A DNA stretch of 43,702 nucleotides from Woeseiaceae bacterium (GTDB taxonomy: Bacteria; Pseudomonadota; Gammaproteobacteria; Steroidobacterales; Woeseiaceae), in assembly GCA_029246105.1 (NCBI GenBank), contig JAQWOA010000032.1:1-43702 (forward strand), given 5' to 3'. Shown here in pieces: positions 27,660 to 36,596 of this stretch (position 1 is the first letter of the stretch; each line of letters opens with the position of its first letter). The notes below the pieces were generated by a model, which saw nothing but the letters and a program-made list of their open reading frames with translations, did no database searches and was not told where the DNA came from. A program made the position numbers and the translations under genes.

Positions 27660-28160
27660 TCAAGGACGAATTTCTATGGGGGTGTTGTCGTTAACCATCA
27701 ACCAGAGGTCAATCATGTCGGAGTTCGAGACGGCGATACAGCCGTTAGTCCAATCTTGTGTTCTATAGTAGATTTCTGAGCGGCTAGGCTTATTAGGCTG
27801 ACCGTGAATCATAATCGCTCCACCCGGTGACACACCGTTACTCCTCGCTTCCTGAAGATCGGCAGCATTGGGATATGAAATATGAATCGACAAGAAGTAG
27901 TCACTTTTCGGATTACGCATATCCAAAAGGTATCGACCCTCAGGTGTTTTAAAATCGCCTTCTTGCTTTTTGTCACCCTCTGGAACCATACCCAAAGCAC
28001 TTTTGAAAGTACGAAAAATCTCACCCTCATTTAGTAAATATAACTCGCGATCTGACTTATCGATAATGACCTCGTCCGCAACAGGAAATTCTGCGGCTTG
28101 AATCAATTCAGGAAGCAGCAGAACTATAATCAGGAAAACTTTTTTAAAATAAATCCTCAT
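27660..28160 (-). CDS. L,D-transpeptidase family protein (YkuD domain)
   Basis: A 166-residue exported protein with a signal peptide (about residues 1-22) and one YkuD catalytic domain. The active-site Cys is C141 in DWTNGCIAVSNSDM, with H119 in MIHGQPN, so the catalytic core is intact. Family members make 3-3 crosslinks in peptidoglycan or attach lipoproteins to it. Short single-domain forms without a binding module are common and their exact role varies. It lies 59 bases upstream of htpG on the same strand and is divergent from lpxL. Confidence 0.9.
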   Translation of the reverse strand: MRIYFKKVFLIIVLLLPELIQAAEFPVADEVIIDKSDRELYLLNEGEIFRTFKSALGMVPEGDKKQEGDFKTPEGRYLLDMRNPKSDYFLSIHISYPNAADLQEARSNGVSPGGAIMIHGQPNKPSRSEIYYRTQDWTNGCIAVSNSDMIDLWLMVNDNTPIEIRP

Positions 28161-28286
28161 AAACCTAGATTAGCAAACCTTGCACCTGCAGAAAATGCTA
28201 TATATTTAATGAATTTTTTGACACATCTCACACTAACATTGGAAATAAAAATCAATGTCGCATGAAAAACAATCAATAATAGTTAC

Positions 28287-29258
28287 GTGGATAGCATGTG
28301 CGAGTACACTTCAGTTGCTATGATCGAAGATAGAAAACCCCTTTGTAACTATAGAGCCCCAAAATATTGGCCAATATGGTTTGCCATGGGAGTACTGCGA
28401 CTTATATGTTTACTTCCACACCAAAGTGTACTCGCAATAGGGCGAATATTAGGTAAGTTAGCATATTATATAGCCCATTCACGACGCCAAATCGTCAAGC
28501 GTAATATTGAGCTTTGCTTTCCTGAAATGAGCTCTTTTGAGCGCCATACTCTAGTCGTTAAACATTTCAAGTCGCTGGGCATAATGCTTGTTGAAATGGG
28601 TCTTGGCCGATGGGCCAGTGATAAATATCTCCAATCAATTACAGTTATCAAAGGCCTCGAGCACTTAAAAAAAGCCAATAAAGATGGTCGGGGTACTATT
28701 CTTCTGTCAGCCCATTTTACGACTCTGGAAATTAGTAGCCGCGTTCTTGCGGCCGTAAGCGAACCGTTCGATGGAGTTTATCGAAGAAACCGAAGTGATT
28801 TTATAACAGAAATCCTGCGCAGTGGTCGCGAACGTGCGGTTGCTAATTTAATTGAAAAACGCGACATCAGAAAAATGGTTCGTAATCTGCGTGCAGGTAG
28901 AACAGTCTGGTATGCACCAGACCAGAGCTACAATCGCAAAGGCGCAGAAATTGTAAATTTCTTTGGCATACCAACAATGCATACAACGGCTACATCAACT
29001 TTGGCTAGGCTGGGAAAAGCAGTTGTGATTCCATTTTTCTTTCAGCGATTACCAGATGGCACCTATGAAATCACAATACTAGCGCCACTCAATGACTTTC
29101 CTAGTGAAGATCCTATAGCCGATACGCGCCAGTACGTTAGTCTCCTTGAGAAACGAATACGTATATGCCCTGAACAATATTTCTGGATTCACCGCAAGTT
29201 CAAAAATCTACCTGATGACTACCCAGACTACTACGCAGATTTAGACGCGTCGAGGTAG
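28287..29258 (+). CDS. lipid A biosynthesis late acyltransferase (LpxL/HtrB family)
   Basis: A membrane-associated acyltransferase adding a secondary acyl chain to lipid A precursors. It has an N-terminal membrane-binding segment (about 30-50) and the catalytic HX4E motif HFTTLE at 143-148, with the following loop VYRRNRSDFI and YAPDQSYNRKGAE (about 211-223). The 323-residue length fits LpxL. The acyl donor cannot be read from sequence. Possible starts are GTG 28287, ATG 28296 and ATG 28320; none has a clear Shine-Dalgarno. Its last 28 bases overlap the end of the convergent kdkA, which acts in the same LPS pathway. Confidence 0.88.
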   Translation: MDSMCEYTSVAMIEDRKPLCNYRAPKYWPIWFAMGVLRLICLLPHQSVLAIGRILGKLAYYIAHSRRQIVKRNIELCFPEMSSFERHTLVVKHFKSLGIMLVEMGLGRWASDKYLQSITVIKGLEHLKKANKDGRGTILLSAHFTTLEISSRVLAAVSEPFDGVYRRNRSDFITEILRSGRERAVANLIEKRDIRKMVRNLRAGRTVWYAPDQSYNRKGAEIVNFFGIPTMHTTATSTLARLGKAVVIPFFFQRLPDGTYEITILAPLNDFPSEDPIADTRQYVSLLEKRIRICPEQYFWIHRKFKNLPDDYPDYYADLDASR

Positions 29259-29962
29259 CCCTTCAGTAACTCATTCCAGTTCGCCGTATGGAAGTTTATC
29301 TTGGGGTTCAATTCAAATATTTTTAACAACGATCGATGCAGGCGATTAAGTGTCTCTTGTTGCCAAGACCCTGGTGACTTCAATGAACTCTTATCGAAAT
29401 CAAGCATCCAAATATCTCCATCTTTATCGACCTGTACATTATAAGCGTTCATATCTGAATGATAGACGCCAGCTTCATGAAATTTCCAAATTGACCGGCC
29501 GACTGACCACCAGAACGCATCGTCGCAATCCTTAATTGCGATATATTGTGAAAGCGAAATCACGTCGGGTATACAAACTGTGATTAGATCTGCGGTGTAG
29601 AAAACGCCACTCCGACAAAATCTTGCAGCTGCTGGGCGCGGAACATTCATATTTTTCATGGCCAAAACTTCTAGCAATCGCCATTCCATGAATGAGCGTG
29701 TTAAGTCTTCACCTGTAAAAATATAGGAATCTTTAACAATTTTTCCAAGTAACCCGCCGCGCCTATAATGCCGCAGTACGAACTGGCGAGGAGTATTACC
29801 GACGAACATCGTATTACCACGACCTCCAGAACGCAGTGCTCCAGTCAATACTTCAGCATGCTCCCAGCCGCCCGCTGTAAATCGTTCGGGTGAAATCTGG
29901 TTGATAATCCCCTTATCATATAGGATAGCGCCATCCTTGGTTCTCTTGACGGTTTCGGTCAA
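29231..29962 (-). CDS. kdkA: 3-deoxy-D-manno-octulosonic acid kinase KdkA
   Basis: Phosphorylates Kdo in the LPS inner core (in known species at position 4 of a single Kdo). The 243-residue kinase-like protein has LRHYRRGG (about 63-70) and the catalytic loop HSDMNAYN (168-175), followed by the metal-binding DFD (188-190) within MLDFDKS. The start is TTG with an AAGGA eight bases before it. In Haemophilus the neighbouring gene is opsX; here a GT9 enzyme is divergently adjacent. It overlaps the end of lpxL by 28 bases in antisense. Confidence 0.92.
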   Translation of the reverse strand: MTETVKRTKDGAILYDKGIINQISPERFTAGGWEHAEVLTGALRSGGRGNTMFVGNTPRQFVLRHYRRGGLLGKIVKDSYIFTGEDLTRSFMEWRLLEVLAMKNMNVPRPAAARFCRSGVFYTADLITVCIPDVISLSQYIAIKDCDDAFWWSVGRSIWKFHEAGVYHSDMNAYNVQVDKDGDIWMLDFDKSSLKSPGSWQQETLNRLHRSLLKIFELNPKINFHTANWNELLKGYLDASKSA

Positions 29963-29980
29963 CGGGTCCGTCCTTCTCTC

Positions 29981-31033
29981 TTGTCAGATCTAATTTTAAA
30001 AATTCGGCCAGAAAAAATATGTGTTATTCGCCTTTCCGCGATTGGTGACACATGCCATGCACTGGCTGTTATACGCCGTATTCAGGATAACTGGCCAAAA
30101 GCTAGTATCACATGGATTATCGGTAAGACAGAAGCAAAACTCATGGCACATATCCCTGATATCGAGTTTATCATCTTCGACAAAAGCAAAGGATGGCAAG
30201 CATATAAAGATATTTACAATAAACTGGGCAATAGGGTTTTCGATATTGCTCTGTGCATGCATTCATCGATGCGCGTTAATTTTCTCTATCCAATTATTCA
30301 AACGCCGATCCGGCTTGGGTTTAATCGCGAGCGCGCAAAAGACTTACAATGGCTATTTACAAATTATCGCATTAAAGCGACTCATGGTGAGCATGCGCTA
30401 GAAGCTATGATGTCATTTGCATCAGCCATTGGGGCCACACCTCAGAAAATCCGCTGGGATATTCCGCTTGGCGATGACGAAAGAAAATTTGCTGCCAACC
30501 TTCAAAGCCCTATCAAGCCACTTGTCATCGTTAGTCCTTGTAGTAGCAATCGAAGTAGAAACTTTCGCAATTGGAGCATCAAAAACTATACAAAAACGAT
30601 TGAATATCTCAATAAGAAAAAATGCCATGTAATATTAACTGGTGGCCAAAGTAGCCTCGAAATTGAATATGGCATAGCGCTCTCGAAAAACACCATGGTT
30701 GAGAATTTGATCGGTATGACATCACTCAAGCAGCTCGCCGCACTGATCTCGGCTGCAGATTTAGTAATTTGCCCAGATTCAGGTCCAGCACATATAGCAA
30801 CTTCTTTCGGCACTCCCGTGCTTGGTTTATATGCTACCTCCAATCCTCAACGAACGGGACCGTTTGCCTCGCGCAAACTTACTGTCAACCGCTATCCTGA
30901 TGCTGCAAAAAAATTCCTAGGAAAATCCGTCGAGCAGCTACACTGGGGACAACGAATTCGTCATCCAGATGCCATGGCGCTTATAACTGTTGAAGAAATA
31001 ATGAAAAAAATCGATTCATTTCTCGATGTATAA
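29981..31033 (+). CDS. glycosyltransferase family 9, OpsX-like LPS heptosyltransferase
   Basis: A probable heptosyltransferase that adds heptose to phosphorylated Kdo of the inner core. It is 350 residues with the GT9 N-terminus CVIRLSAIGDTCHALAVI, ITWIIGKTEAKL (about 40-51), VIVSPCSSN, and the donor site LVICPDSGPAHIATSFGTPVLGLYA (split over about 261-285). The context beside KdkA and the sequence resemble Haemophilus OpsX, which acts on Kdo-phosphate; the exact linkage is inferred. The start is TTG with no recognisable Shine-Dalgarno, only 18 bases from the divergent kdkA start. It converges with rmlA. Confidence 0.87.
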   Translation: MSDLILKIRPEKICVIRLSAIGDTCHALAVIRRIQDNWPKASITWIIGKTEAKLMAHIPDIEFIIFDKSKGWQAYKDIYNKLGNRVFDIALCMHSSMRVNFLYPIIQTPIRLGFNRERAKDLQWLFTNYRIKATHGEHALEAMMSFASAIGATPQKIRWDIPLGDDERKFAANLQSPIKPLVIVSPCSSNRSRNFRNWSIKNYTKTIEYLNKKKCHVILTGGQSSLEIEYGIALSKNTMVENLIGMTSLKQLAALISAADLVICPDSGPAHIATSFGTPVLGLYATSNPQRTGPFASRKLTVNRYPDAAKKFLGKSVEQLHWGQRIRHPDAMALITVEEIMKKIDSFLDV

Positions 31034-31068
31034 TTCAAAAGTATAATTAAGACCTGTTCACATATATG

Positions 31069-31962
31069 TCATCGCGGCGTTTTTTCTTGAAGTACATCCA
31101 ACAGGTAATCTCCATAGCTATTTTTGCCTAAATTCTTCGCCAACGACCTGAGTTGGTGTGCATCTATCATACCGCCACGGTATGCAATCTCTTCCGGGCA
31201 GCACATTTTGAGTCCCTGACGTCGCTCAATAATTTGCACAAATTGCGCTGCTGCAAGCAAAGATTCATGCGTGCCAGTATCAAGCCAAGCAGTACCTCGA
31301 CCCATAATCTGAACCTTTAAATCACCTTGATTCAGGTATAAACGATTAATATCGGTAATCTCAAGCTCACCTCGAGCTGATGGTTTTAGATTCTTCGCCA
31401 TCTCCACAACGCGTGAGTCGTAAAAATAAAGGCCAGTTACAGCATAGTTAGACTTAGGTTTGACAGGCTTTTCTTCTATTCCGATTGCTTTGTTATCATC
31501 ATTAAAATTAACAACACCATAACGTTCCGGATCCTTCACATAATATGCGAATACCGTTGCACCAATTGAATTATCAGCAACAGATCGTAGTTGTTTTTGT
31601 AGCCCCTCTCTATAAAAAATATTATCCCCAAGTATTAATGCAACAGAATCTCCATCGATAAACTCCTCACCAATAATAAATGCCTGGGCTAAACCGCCTG
31701 GATCAGGCTGGATGGCATAGGAAATCGATATACCCCAATGGGTTCCATCACCCAACAATTTATTGAATGCACTTTGATCTTCTGCCGTTGTGATGACAAG
31801 TATGTCTCTAATGCCTGCCATCATGAGCGTTGATAAAGGATAATAGATCATCGGCTTATCGTAGATAGGCATTAACTGTTTGCTTACAGAGTGTGTAAGC
31901 GGATGCAACCGCGACCCAGTACCGCCCGCTAAAATAATACCCTTGGTAGTCTGTTTACTCAT
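31069..31962 (-). CDS. rfbA: glucose-1-phosphate thymidylyltransferase
   Basis: RmlA makes dTDP-glucose from dTTP and glucose-1-phosphate, the entry to dTDP-sugars such as rhamnose. The 297-residue product has the nucleotidyltransferase signature [16 protein letters not shown] (about 8-23), [21 protein letters not shown] (about 26-46, split), [11 protein letters not shown] and ERYGVVNF. Length matches RmlA. It stands alone here without rmlB, rmlC or rmlD. The neighbouring CHCC zinc-finger gene ends 14 bases upstream on the same strand. Confidence 0.96.
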   Translation of the reverse strand: MSKQTTKGIILAGGTGSRLHPLTHSVSKQLMPIYDKPMIYYPLSTLMMAGIRDILVITTAEDQSAFNKLLGDGTHWGISISYAIQPDPGGLAQAFIIGEEFIDGDSVALILGDNIFYREGLQKQLRSVADNSIGATVFAYYVKDPERYGVVNFNDDNKAIGIEEKPVKPKSNYAVTGLYFYDSRVVEMAKNLKPSARGELEITDINRLYLNQGDLKVQIMGRGTAWLDTGTHESLLAAAQFVQIIERRQGLKMCCPEEIAYRGGMIDAHQLRSLAKNLGKNSYGDYLLDVLQEKTPR

Positions 31963-31976
31963 GATGCATAAATAGC

Positions 31977-32192
31977 CTAATCATCGTCACTCAGCATTAC
32001 GTATAGCGCACCACAGTATGGGCACTTTGCTTCACCCGTCTCTTCAATTGGCAAGTAAACCTTGGGATGCGAATTCCACAAATACATTCCTGGCATAGGA
32101 CAGCTCAAAGGTAAATCCCTCGCACGCACTCCATATTTATTTTCAGCATTCGCCGAAATAAGTTTCTGTTCAATTGTACCTACTCTTACCAT
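31977..32192 (-). CDS. small CHCC zinc-finger protein
   Basis: A 71-residue protein with a CHCC zinc-binding pattern: C31, H42, C57 and C60, within [19 protein letters not shown] and [14 protein letters not shown]. This form is typical of proteins related to the Zn subunit of mitochondrial complex I (NDUFS6-like). The role in bacteria is unknown. I favour the ATG at 32192 because GAGAG lies seven bases before it and the length fits the family. A GTG at 32258 in the same frame would add 22 residues. It is co-directional with rmlA, 14 bases away. Confidence 0.85.
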   Translation of the reverse strand: MVRVGTIEQKLISANAENKYGVRARDLPLSCPMPGMYLWNSHPKVYLPIEETGEAKCPYCGALYVMLSDDD

Positions 32193-32410
32193 CGCAACAC
32201 TCTCAATCATTTCATCAATTAGGTCCGAATTATAAGCTTTGAATTGGTTCCCGGCCACGATAATGCGCCTTATTCTTTCTATCTTTTAAGATCCATTCGA
32301 CAAAATCACGCTCCTTGAGAAATAATTATAGACTTATTCACATAATATCCCTGCAATACACAGCTCACTCTGAGACTATTACGATCGACTCACATCTATG
32401 GCAATATTTA

Positions 32411-32878
32411 ATGATTAATAAACACCTTCTCATTGTTTTTCACTCTCAATCTGGCTCAACAACCCGAATGGCGGATGCTGTCATCAGCGGTGCGAAGAAT
32501 ACCGACATAAATAATGTCGATATTCGAGTGAAATCAGCTCTTGAGGCAACCAGTCATGATCTTTTCTGGGCCGATGCATTCATTCTTGGCACACCTGAAA
32601 ATTTCGGATATATGAGTGGCGCTCTAAAATATTTCCTAGACCGTGTTTATTATGATTGTGAGGGAAAAATAAACGGTAAGGCCTTCGCGCTATTCATTAG
32701 AGCGGGCAATGATGGTAGTGGAGCTATATCTAGTATACGTAGAATATTGAGCGGATTGTCTGTAAAAGAAGTGCAAGAACCTATCTTAATTTCTGGAGAA
32801 TTTGACGAAATGCAGCTAGCAGATTGTGAGGAATTGGGCTTAACTTTAGCGGCCGGCCTTGAAGCCGGAATATTTTAA
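32411..32878 (+). CDS. flavodoxin family protein
   Basis: A small FMN-binding flavodoxin-like fold protein of 155 residues. The phosphate-binding loop SQSGSTTRMA lies at residues 12-21, GTPENFGYMSGALKYFLDRV near 60-80 and FIRAGNDGSGA near 95-105, as in NAD(P)H-dependent oxidoreductase/flavodoxin family members. An in-frame ATG at 32315 would add 32 residues with no family resemblance, so the ATG at 32411 is preferred. The partner and substrate are unknown. It is divergent from the zinc-finger gene and convergent with cysK. Confidence 0.87.
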   Translation: MINKHLLIVFHSQSGSTTRMADAVISGAKNTDINNVDIRVKSALEATSHDLFWADAFILGTPENFGYMSGALKYFLDRVYYDCEGKINGKAFALFIRAGNDGSGAISSIRRILSGLSVKEVQEPILISGEFDEMQLADCEELGLTLAAGLEAGIF

Positions 32879-32986
32879 ATCTCTGGTAAATCGACTGATA
32901 CTAAAACCAAAATTGCCCGCATTGACTGTAATCTCAATTTTAGTGATAAAAACATAAATTTCTAAATAATAAGTTTACTTATAACC

Positions 32987-33943
32987 TCAAGGAAAATTTT
33001 CCAGCCAATCGTCATCTGAACCTTCATTAACACCCTCGAATAACGGCGTACTCAAGTAACGCTCACCAGTATCCGGCAACATCGCTAAAATCACAGATCC
33101 CTTTGGAGCCTTCTTTGCTATAGCTAAAGCCGCTGCCAAAGTGGCTCCCGCCGAAATTCCAGTAAAAATACCTTCTCGACTTGCTAAATCTCGCGATACT
33201 TCGATTGCGTGTTCATCCGTTACAGTCAAAAGATCGTCATAAACTTCCCTATTTAAGATCTTTGGAATGAAATCCGGCGTCCAACCTTGAATTTTATGTG
33301 GCGCCCAATCAGAACCGGAGAGTAGTGATGCCGCTTCTGGTTCAACTGCAACTACTTTAATATTAGGGCGAGCTGCTTTTAGAATTTCCCCAACACCAGT
33401 CATCGTGCCTCCAGTTCCATAGCCAGTCACCCAATAATCAAGTCGCTCTCCTGCAAAATCTCGTAATATTTCCGGGGCTGTAGTTTGTCGGTGATACTCC
33501 GGATTTGCCTCATTTTCGAACTGGCGGGCAAGAAACCAGCCATATTTTTCGGCGAGCTCTTCCGCTTTTTTTACCATGCCCGTACCTCGCTCAGCCGCTG
33601 GTGTAAGAATGACCTTTGCACCCATACCACGCATGATTTTGCGGCGCTCTACAGAGAATGAGTCCGACATCGTCGCAACAAACTGATGCCCTTTAGCAGC
33701 ACAAACCATTGCAAGTGCGATACCAGTGTTCCCAGATGTTGCTTCGACTACCGTCTGGCCAGGCTTCAAAGTACCACGCTTTTCAGCGTCATTTATGATT
33801 GCGAAAGCCAAACGATCTTTAACCGAAGCCAGTGGGTTAAATGATTCAACTTTCACGTACATCTCTACGTGGTCTGGAGCCAACCGATTAAGACGCACAA
33901 TAGGTGTGTCCCCAATTGTTTCTAAAATATTTTTGTAAATCAT
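32987..33943 (-). CDS. cysK: cysteine synthase (O-acetylserine sulfhydrylase)
   Basis: A PLP enzyme that makes cysteine from O-acetylserine and sulfide. The PLP lysine is in NPLASVKDRLA (about 36-46), the TSGNTGIALAM loop follows, and the C-terminal IFTGISAGATLAAAL is typical. The sequence is CysK-like overall, though CysM (thiosulfate-using) activity cannot be ruled out by eye. The ATG at 33943 has AAGG eight bases upstream. An upstream TTG in frame (33964) is not needed. It begins four bases after the cysG stop, so the two are coupled in a siroheme-sulfide-cysteine unit. Confidence 0.95.
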   Translation of the reverse strand: MIYKNILETIGDTPIVRLNRLAPDHVEMYVKVESFNPLASVKDRLAFAIINDAEKRGTLKPGQTVVEATSGNTGIALAMVCAAKGHQFVATMSDSFSVERRKIMRGMGAKVILTPAAERGTGMVKKAEELAEKYGWFLARQFENEANPEYHRQTTAPEILRDFAGERLDYWVTGYGTGGTMTGVGEILKAARPNIKVVAVEPEAASLLSGSDWAPHKIQGWTPDFIPKILNREVYDDLLTVTDEHAIEVSRDLASREGIFTGISAGATLAAALAIAKKAPKGSVILAMLPDTGERYLSTPLFEGVNEGSDDDWLENFP

Positions 33944-33947
33944 TTTC

Positions 33948-35378
33948 TTAACCTTTCTGAGCAACCATATAGTTTGGTTTAATATATTTTACAGGCGCAT
34001 ATCGTTCATCATGCGCCCCTGCAGTACCGTAGGCAGTGACCTCACCAATAATGAGTGTGGTAGGAGGCACAATCCGGTGCGCCTCAGCCAGCAACGTCAA
34101 TTGTCCTAGTGTTCCATGGATAATTCGCTGCTCAGGTGTAGTACCCCTCTCAATAAAAGCAACTGGCGTACTCGCTGAGCGGCCATTTTTAATTAAATTA
34201 TTCATAAGTTCTGGCAAACGTTTAACAGACATATAGAAAACGAGTGTCTGCTTGTCTCGAGCAAGAGATGCCCAATCGAGATTATCAACTGAGTCTTTAC
34301 CGTGTGCAGTTATAAATGCGACTGATTGAGATACATCACGATGAGTCAAAGGAATGCCCGCAGCAGCAGCGCAACCAGCCGCAGCAGTAATCCCTGGGAC
34401 AACCTGATATTTCAAATTTTCTTTTGATAGCGCTGCAACCTCTTCGCCTCCTCGACCAAAAATAAAAGGGTCGCCTCCTTTTAAACGACAGACTCTTTTT
34501 CCAGAACGGACCAGACTTACCAACAGAGCATTAATTTGCTCTTGAGAATTAATATTACAGCCTGGGAATTTGCCAACCGAAATCAGATCTGCATCACGTC
34601 TAGCCAAATCCAACACTTCAGCTGAAACCAGTCTGTCATGAATAATGACATCAGCCGTTTGCATAATCTGCAATGCACACAAAGTTAAGAGACCAGGGTC
34701 TCCAGGCCCAGCCCCAACGAGCCAAGCTTCGCCATCTTGTTTGACGCTCGAGTCTTCAAGTAACGTCGACATCACAATTTCTGCTGCAGCAATATCGTCC
34801 GTCATGGCCAGCTGAGCTGATGGGCCCTCAAATACAGCCTCCCAAAAACGCCTACGAGCGAGAGCGTCGCTTAAGCGTTTACCGACTCGGTCACGCCAGT
34901 TTCGCGCCAATGTGGCAAGCTGCGAAATTCCATTTGGCAACATCATTTCGATTTGACTGCGAAGTTTTCTCGCGAGCACGGGTGCTGCGCCGCCAGAACT
35001 TATAGCAACAATGACTGGGTTTCGATCGACGATTGCTGGTGTGATGTAACTGCAATTAGTCACACTATCCACACCATTACAGAAAATATTTGCATCTTGG
35101 GCGCTTTTAAATACAGATGCCTCAACAGCAGTTTTGCCGGTAGCACTAACAACCAGCCAATTGCCGAGAACATCAGATGATCGAAACTTACGCTTAACCA
35201 ATCGGTGACCTTTTTCACCTGCAAAATTAAAAAGTAGATCATTTATGTCTGGCGCTACAATCGTAAGAGTGGCACCGGCCTTACTGAGTAATCGTACTTT
35301 TCGAAAAGCAATATCACCACCACCCACAATCAGGCAAGGTCGGCCTCGAATATCAAGAAAGGCGGGGAAATAGTCCAC
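33948..35378 (-). CDS. cysG: siroheme synthase CysG
   Basis: A trifunctional enzyme making siroheme, the cofactor of sulfite reductase: uroporphyrinogen III methylation, precorrin-2 dehydrogenation and ferrochelation. The dehydrogenase/chelatase half (about 1-155) has PCLIVGGGDIAFRKVRLL. The methyltransferase half (about 215-470) has VGAGPGDPGLLTL, RLKGGDPFIFGRGGEE and VVPGITAAAGCAA. I place the start at GTG 35378, giving the canonical DYFPAFLDIRGRP beginning and 476 residues. An in-frame TTG at 35432 would add 18 residues. Its neighbours cysK (4 bases downstream) and divergent cysB show it serves sulfur assimilation. Confidence 0.95.
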   Translation of the reverse strand: MDYFPAFLDIRGRPCLIVGGGDIAFRKVRLLSKAGATLTIVAPDINDLLFNFAGEKGHRLVKRKFRSSDVLGNWLVVSATGKTAVEASVFKSAQDANIFCNGVDSVTNCSYITPAIVDRNPVIVAISSGGAAPVLARKLRSQIEMMLPNGISQLATLARNWRDRVGKRLSDALARRRFWEAVFEGPSAQLAMTDDIAAAEIVMSTLLEDSSVKQDGEAWLVGAGPGDPGLLTLCALQIMQTADVIIHDRLVSAEVLDLARRDADLISVGKFPGCNINSQEQINALLVSLVRSGKRVCRLKGGDPFIFGRGGEEVAALSKENLKYQVVPGITAAAGCAAAAGIPLTHRDVSQSVAFITAHGKDSVDNLDWASLARDKQTLVFYMSVKRLPELMNNLIKNGRSASTPVAFIERGTTPEQRIIHGTLGQLTLLAEAHRIVPPTTLIIGEVTAYGTAGAHDERYAPVKYIKPNYMVAQKG

Positions 35379-35537
35379 AGATTTATCCACAAATAAAGGT
35401 AAGTCACTATATCTGGGATATGGATAGTCCAAAAGACGGGCTGTTTCTGCCTATATAGCGTATAGTTATATACAAAATCAACATATAGAGCTGAGTGATT
35501 TAATGCTGGCCCTATTAAAGAAAGACTTAGAAAGTAT
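35379..35537. promoter_or_regulatory. divergent cysG/cysB control region
   Basis: About 160 bases (if cysG starts at 35378) separate the two start codons. The middle is very AT-rich and includes the imperfect dyad GTATAGTTATATAC (35460-35473). LysR-type regulators such as CysB usually bind in such divergent gaps. CysB sites have a poor consensus, so the exact operator is not determined by reading alone. Confidence 0.45.
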
Positions 35538-36530
35538 ATGAAACTGCAACAACTTAAATATTTGCTCGCTATTGTCGATAACGGTTTAAACATCACCGCT
35601 GCCGCTGAGCGAATGTACACAAGCCAGCCAGGTGTCAGCAAACAACTCAAGCTTCTTGAAGAAGAACTCGGTATGCAGTTATTCACTCGCGAGGGAAAGA
35701 GTCTTGGGGGCATCACAGCAGGCGGTGATCAAGTTATTGAGCGTGCCCGCATTATCATGCGCGAAGTCGATAATATCCGTAGTCTCGCATCAGATTATTA
35801 TCAGGAAGAAACAGGCTCTCTATCAATCGCAACCACTCATACCCAAGCCCGCTATGTTCTGCCAGAAATAGTTGCTGAATTTCGTAAGCGGTTTCCCAAG
35901 GTAGGCTTGAATTTACATCAAGGTACGTCAGAACAAATCGCAGATATGGTTGCAGCAAATAACATCGATTTTGCTATTGCCACCGGTTCAGATGACCTAT
36001 TTGAAAATCTGCTGTTGGTGCCAAGCTATCGCTGGGACCGATCCATTATTGTCCCAAAAGATCACGCACTCACAGAGCTCCAACGTAAAATAACATTGAA
36101 AGATCTCGCTGAGTTTCCGCTAGTTACTTATGTATTTAGTTTCGGTGGCGAATCATCTCTCAAACGCGCATTCGCTGAAGAAGGCCTAGAGCCTGATGTG
36201 GTATTTACGGCGCGCGATGCAGATGTCATCAAGACATATGTACGCATGGGAATGGGTGTTGGGATAGTCGCCAGCATGGCGGCCGACTCTGATGATAAAG
36301 AAAGCCTTCAACTGATTGATGCTGAGGGCCTTTTTCCACGTAGTACAACCTGGATTGGCTATCGAAAGAATGCTGTCCTACGTCGGTATATGTTCGATTT
36401 CCTTCAGCTATTCGCGCCACATATATCGCCTCAGCAACTTTACGATATTCGACGCGCGAAATCACAAGAGGAAATTGACATTTTATTCGATGCTTCGAAA
36501 TTACCTCTACGCGGTGCTTGCGCTGAATAG
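35538..36530 (+). CDS. cysB: LysR-type cysteine regulon activator CysB
   Basis: The transcription activator of sulfur-assimilation genes, responding to N-acetylserine in enteric bacteria. The first 60 residues are the winged HTH, with KLQQLKYLLAI, AAERMYTSQPGVSKQLKLLEEEL. The inducer-binding domain spans about 90-300. The 330-residue protein resembles E. coli CysB (324) along its length rather than Cbl-type ones by eye. It is divergent from cysG/cysK and convergent with cysI, placing it among its likely targets. Confidence 0.95.
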   Translation: MKLQQLKYLLAIVDNGLNITAAAERMYTSQPGVSKQLKLLEEELGMQLFTREGKSLGGITAGGDQVIERARIIMREVDNIRSLASDYYQEETGSLSIATTHTQARYVLPEIVAEFRKRFPKVGLNLHQGTSEQIADMVAANNIDFAIATGSDDLFENLLLVPSYRWDRSIIVPKDHALTELQRKITLKDLAEFPLVTYVFSFGGESSLKRAFAEEGLEPDVVFTARDADVIKTYVRMGMGVGIVASMAADSDDKESLQLIDAEGLFPRSTTWIGYRKNAVLRRYMFDFLQLFAPHISPQQLYDIRRAKSQEEIDILFDASKLPLRGACAE

Positions 36531-36596
36531 TTAATAAGTTTTGAATCAGCGTAGCAAACGAATTAATTAAAGTGCAGCATTAAAGCCACTGATTCC

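Noticed and set aside
27601-27670. Possible heat-shock (sigma-32) promoter before htpG: CTTGAA and CCCCCTTTA
   Set aside because: The two boxes are 29 bases apart, far from the usual 13-17, so the match is not credible.
32879-32986. AAAATTG...CAATTTT stem between convergent flavodoxin and cysK genes
   Set aside because: All-AT weak stem with a 20-base loop and no T-run; not convincing as a terminator.
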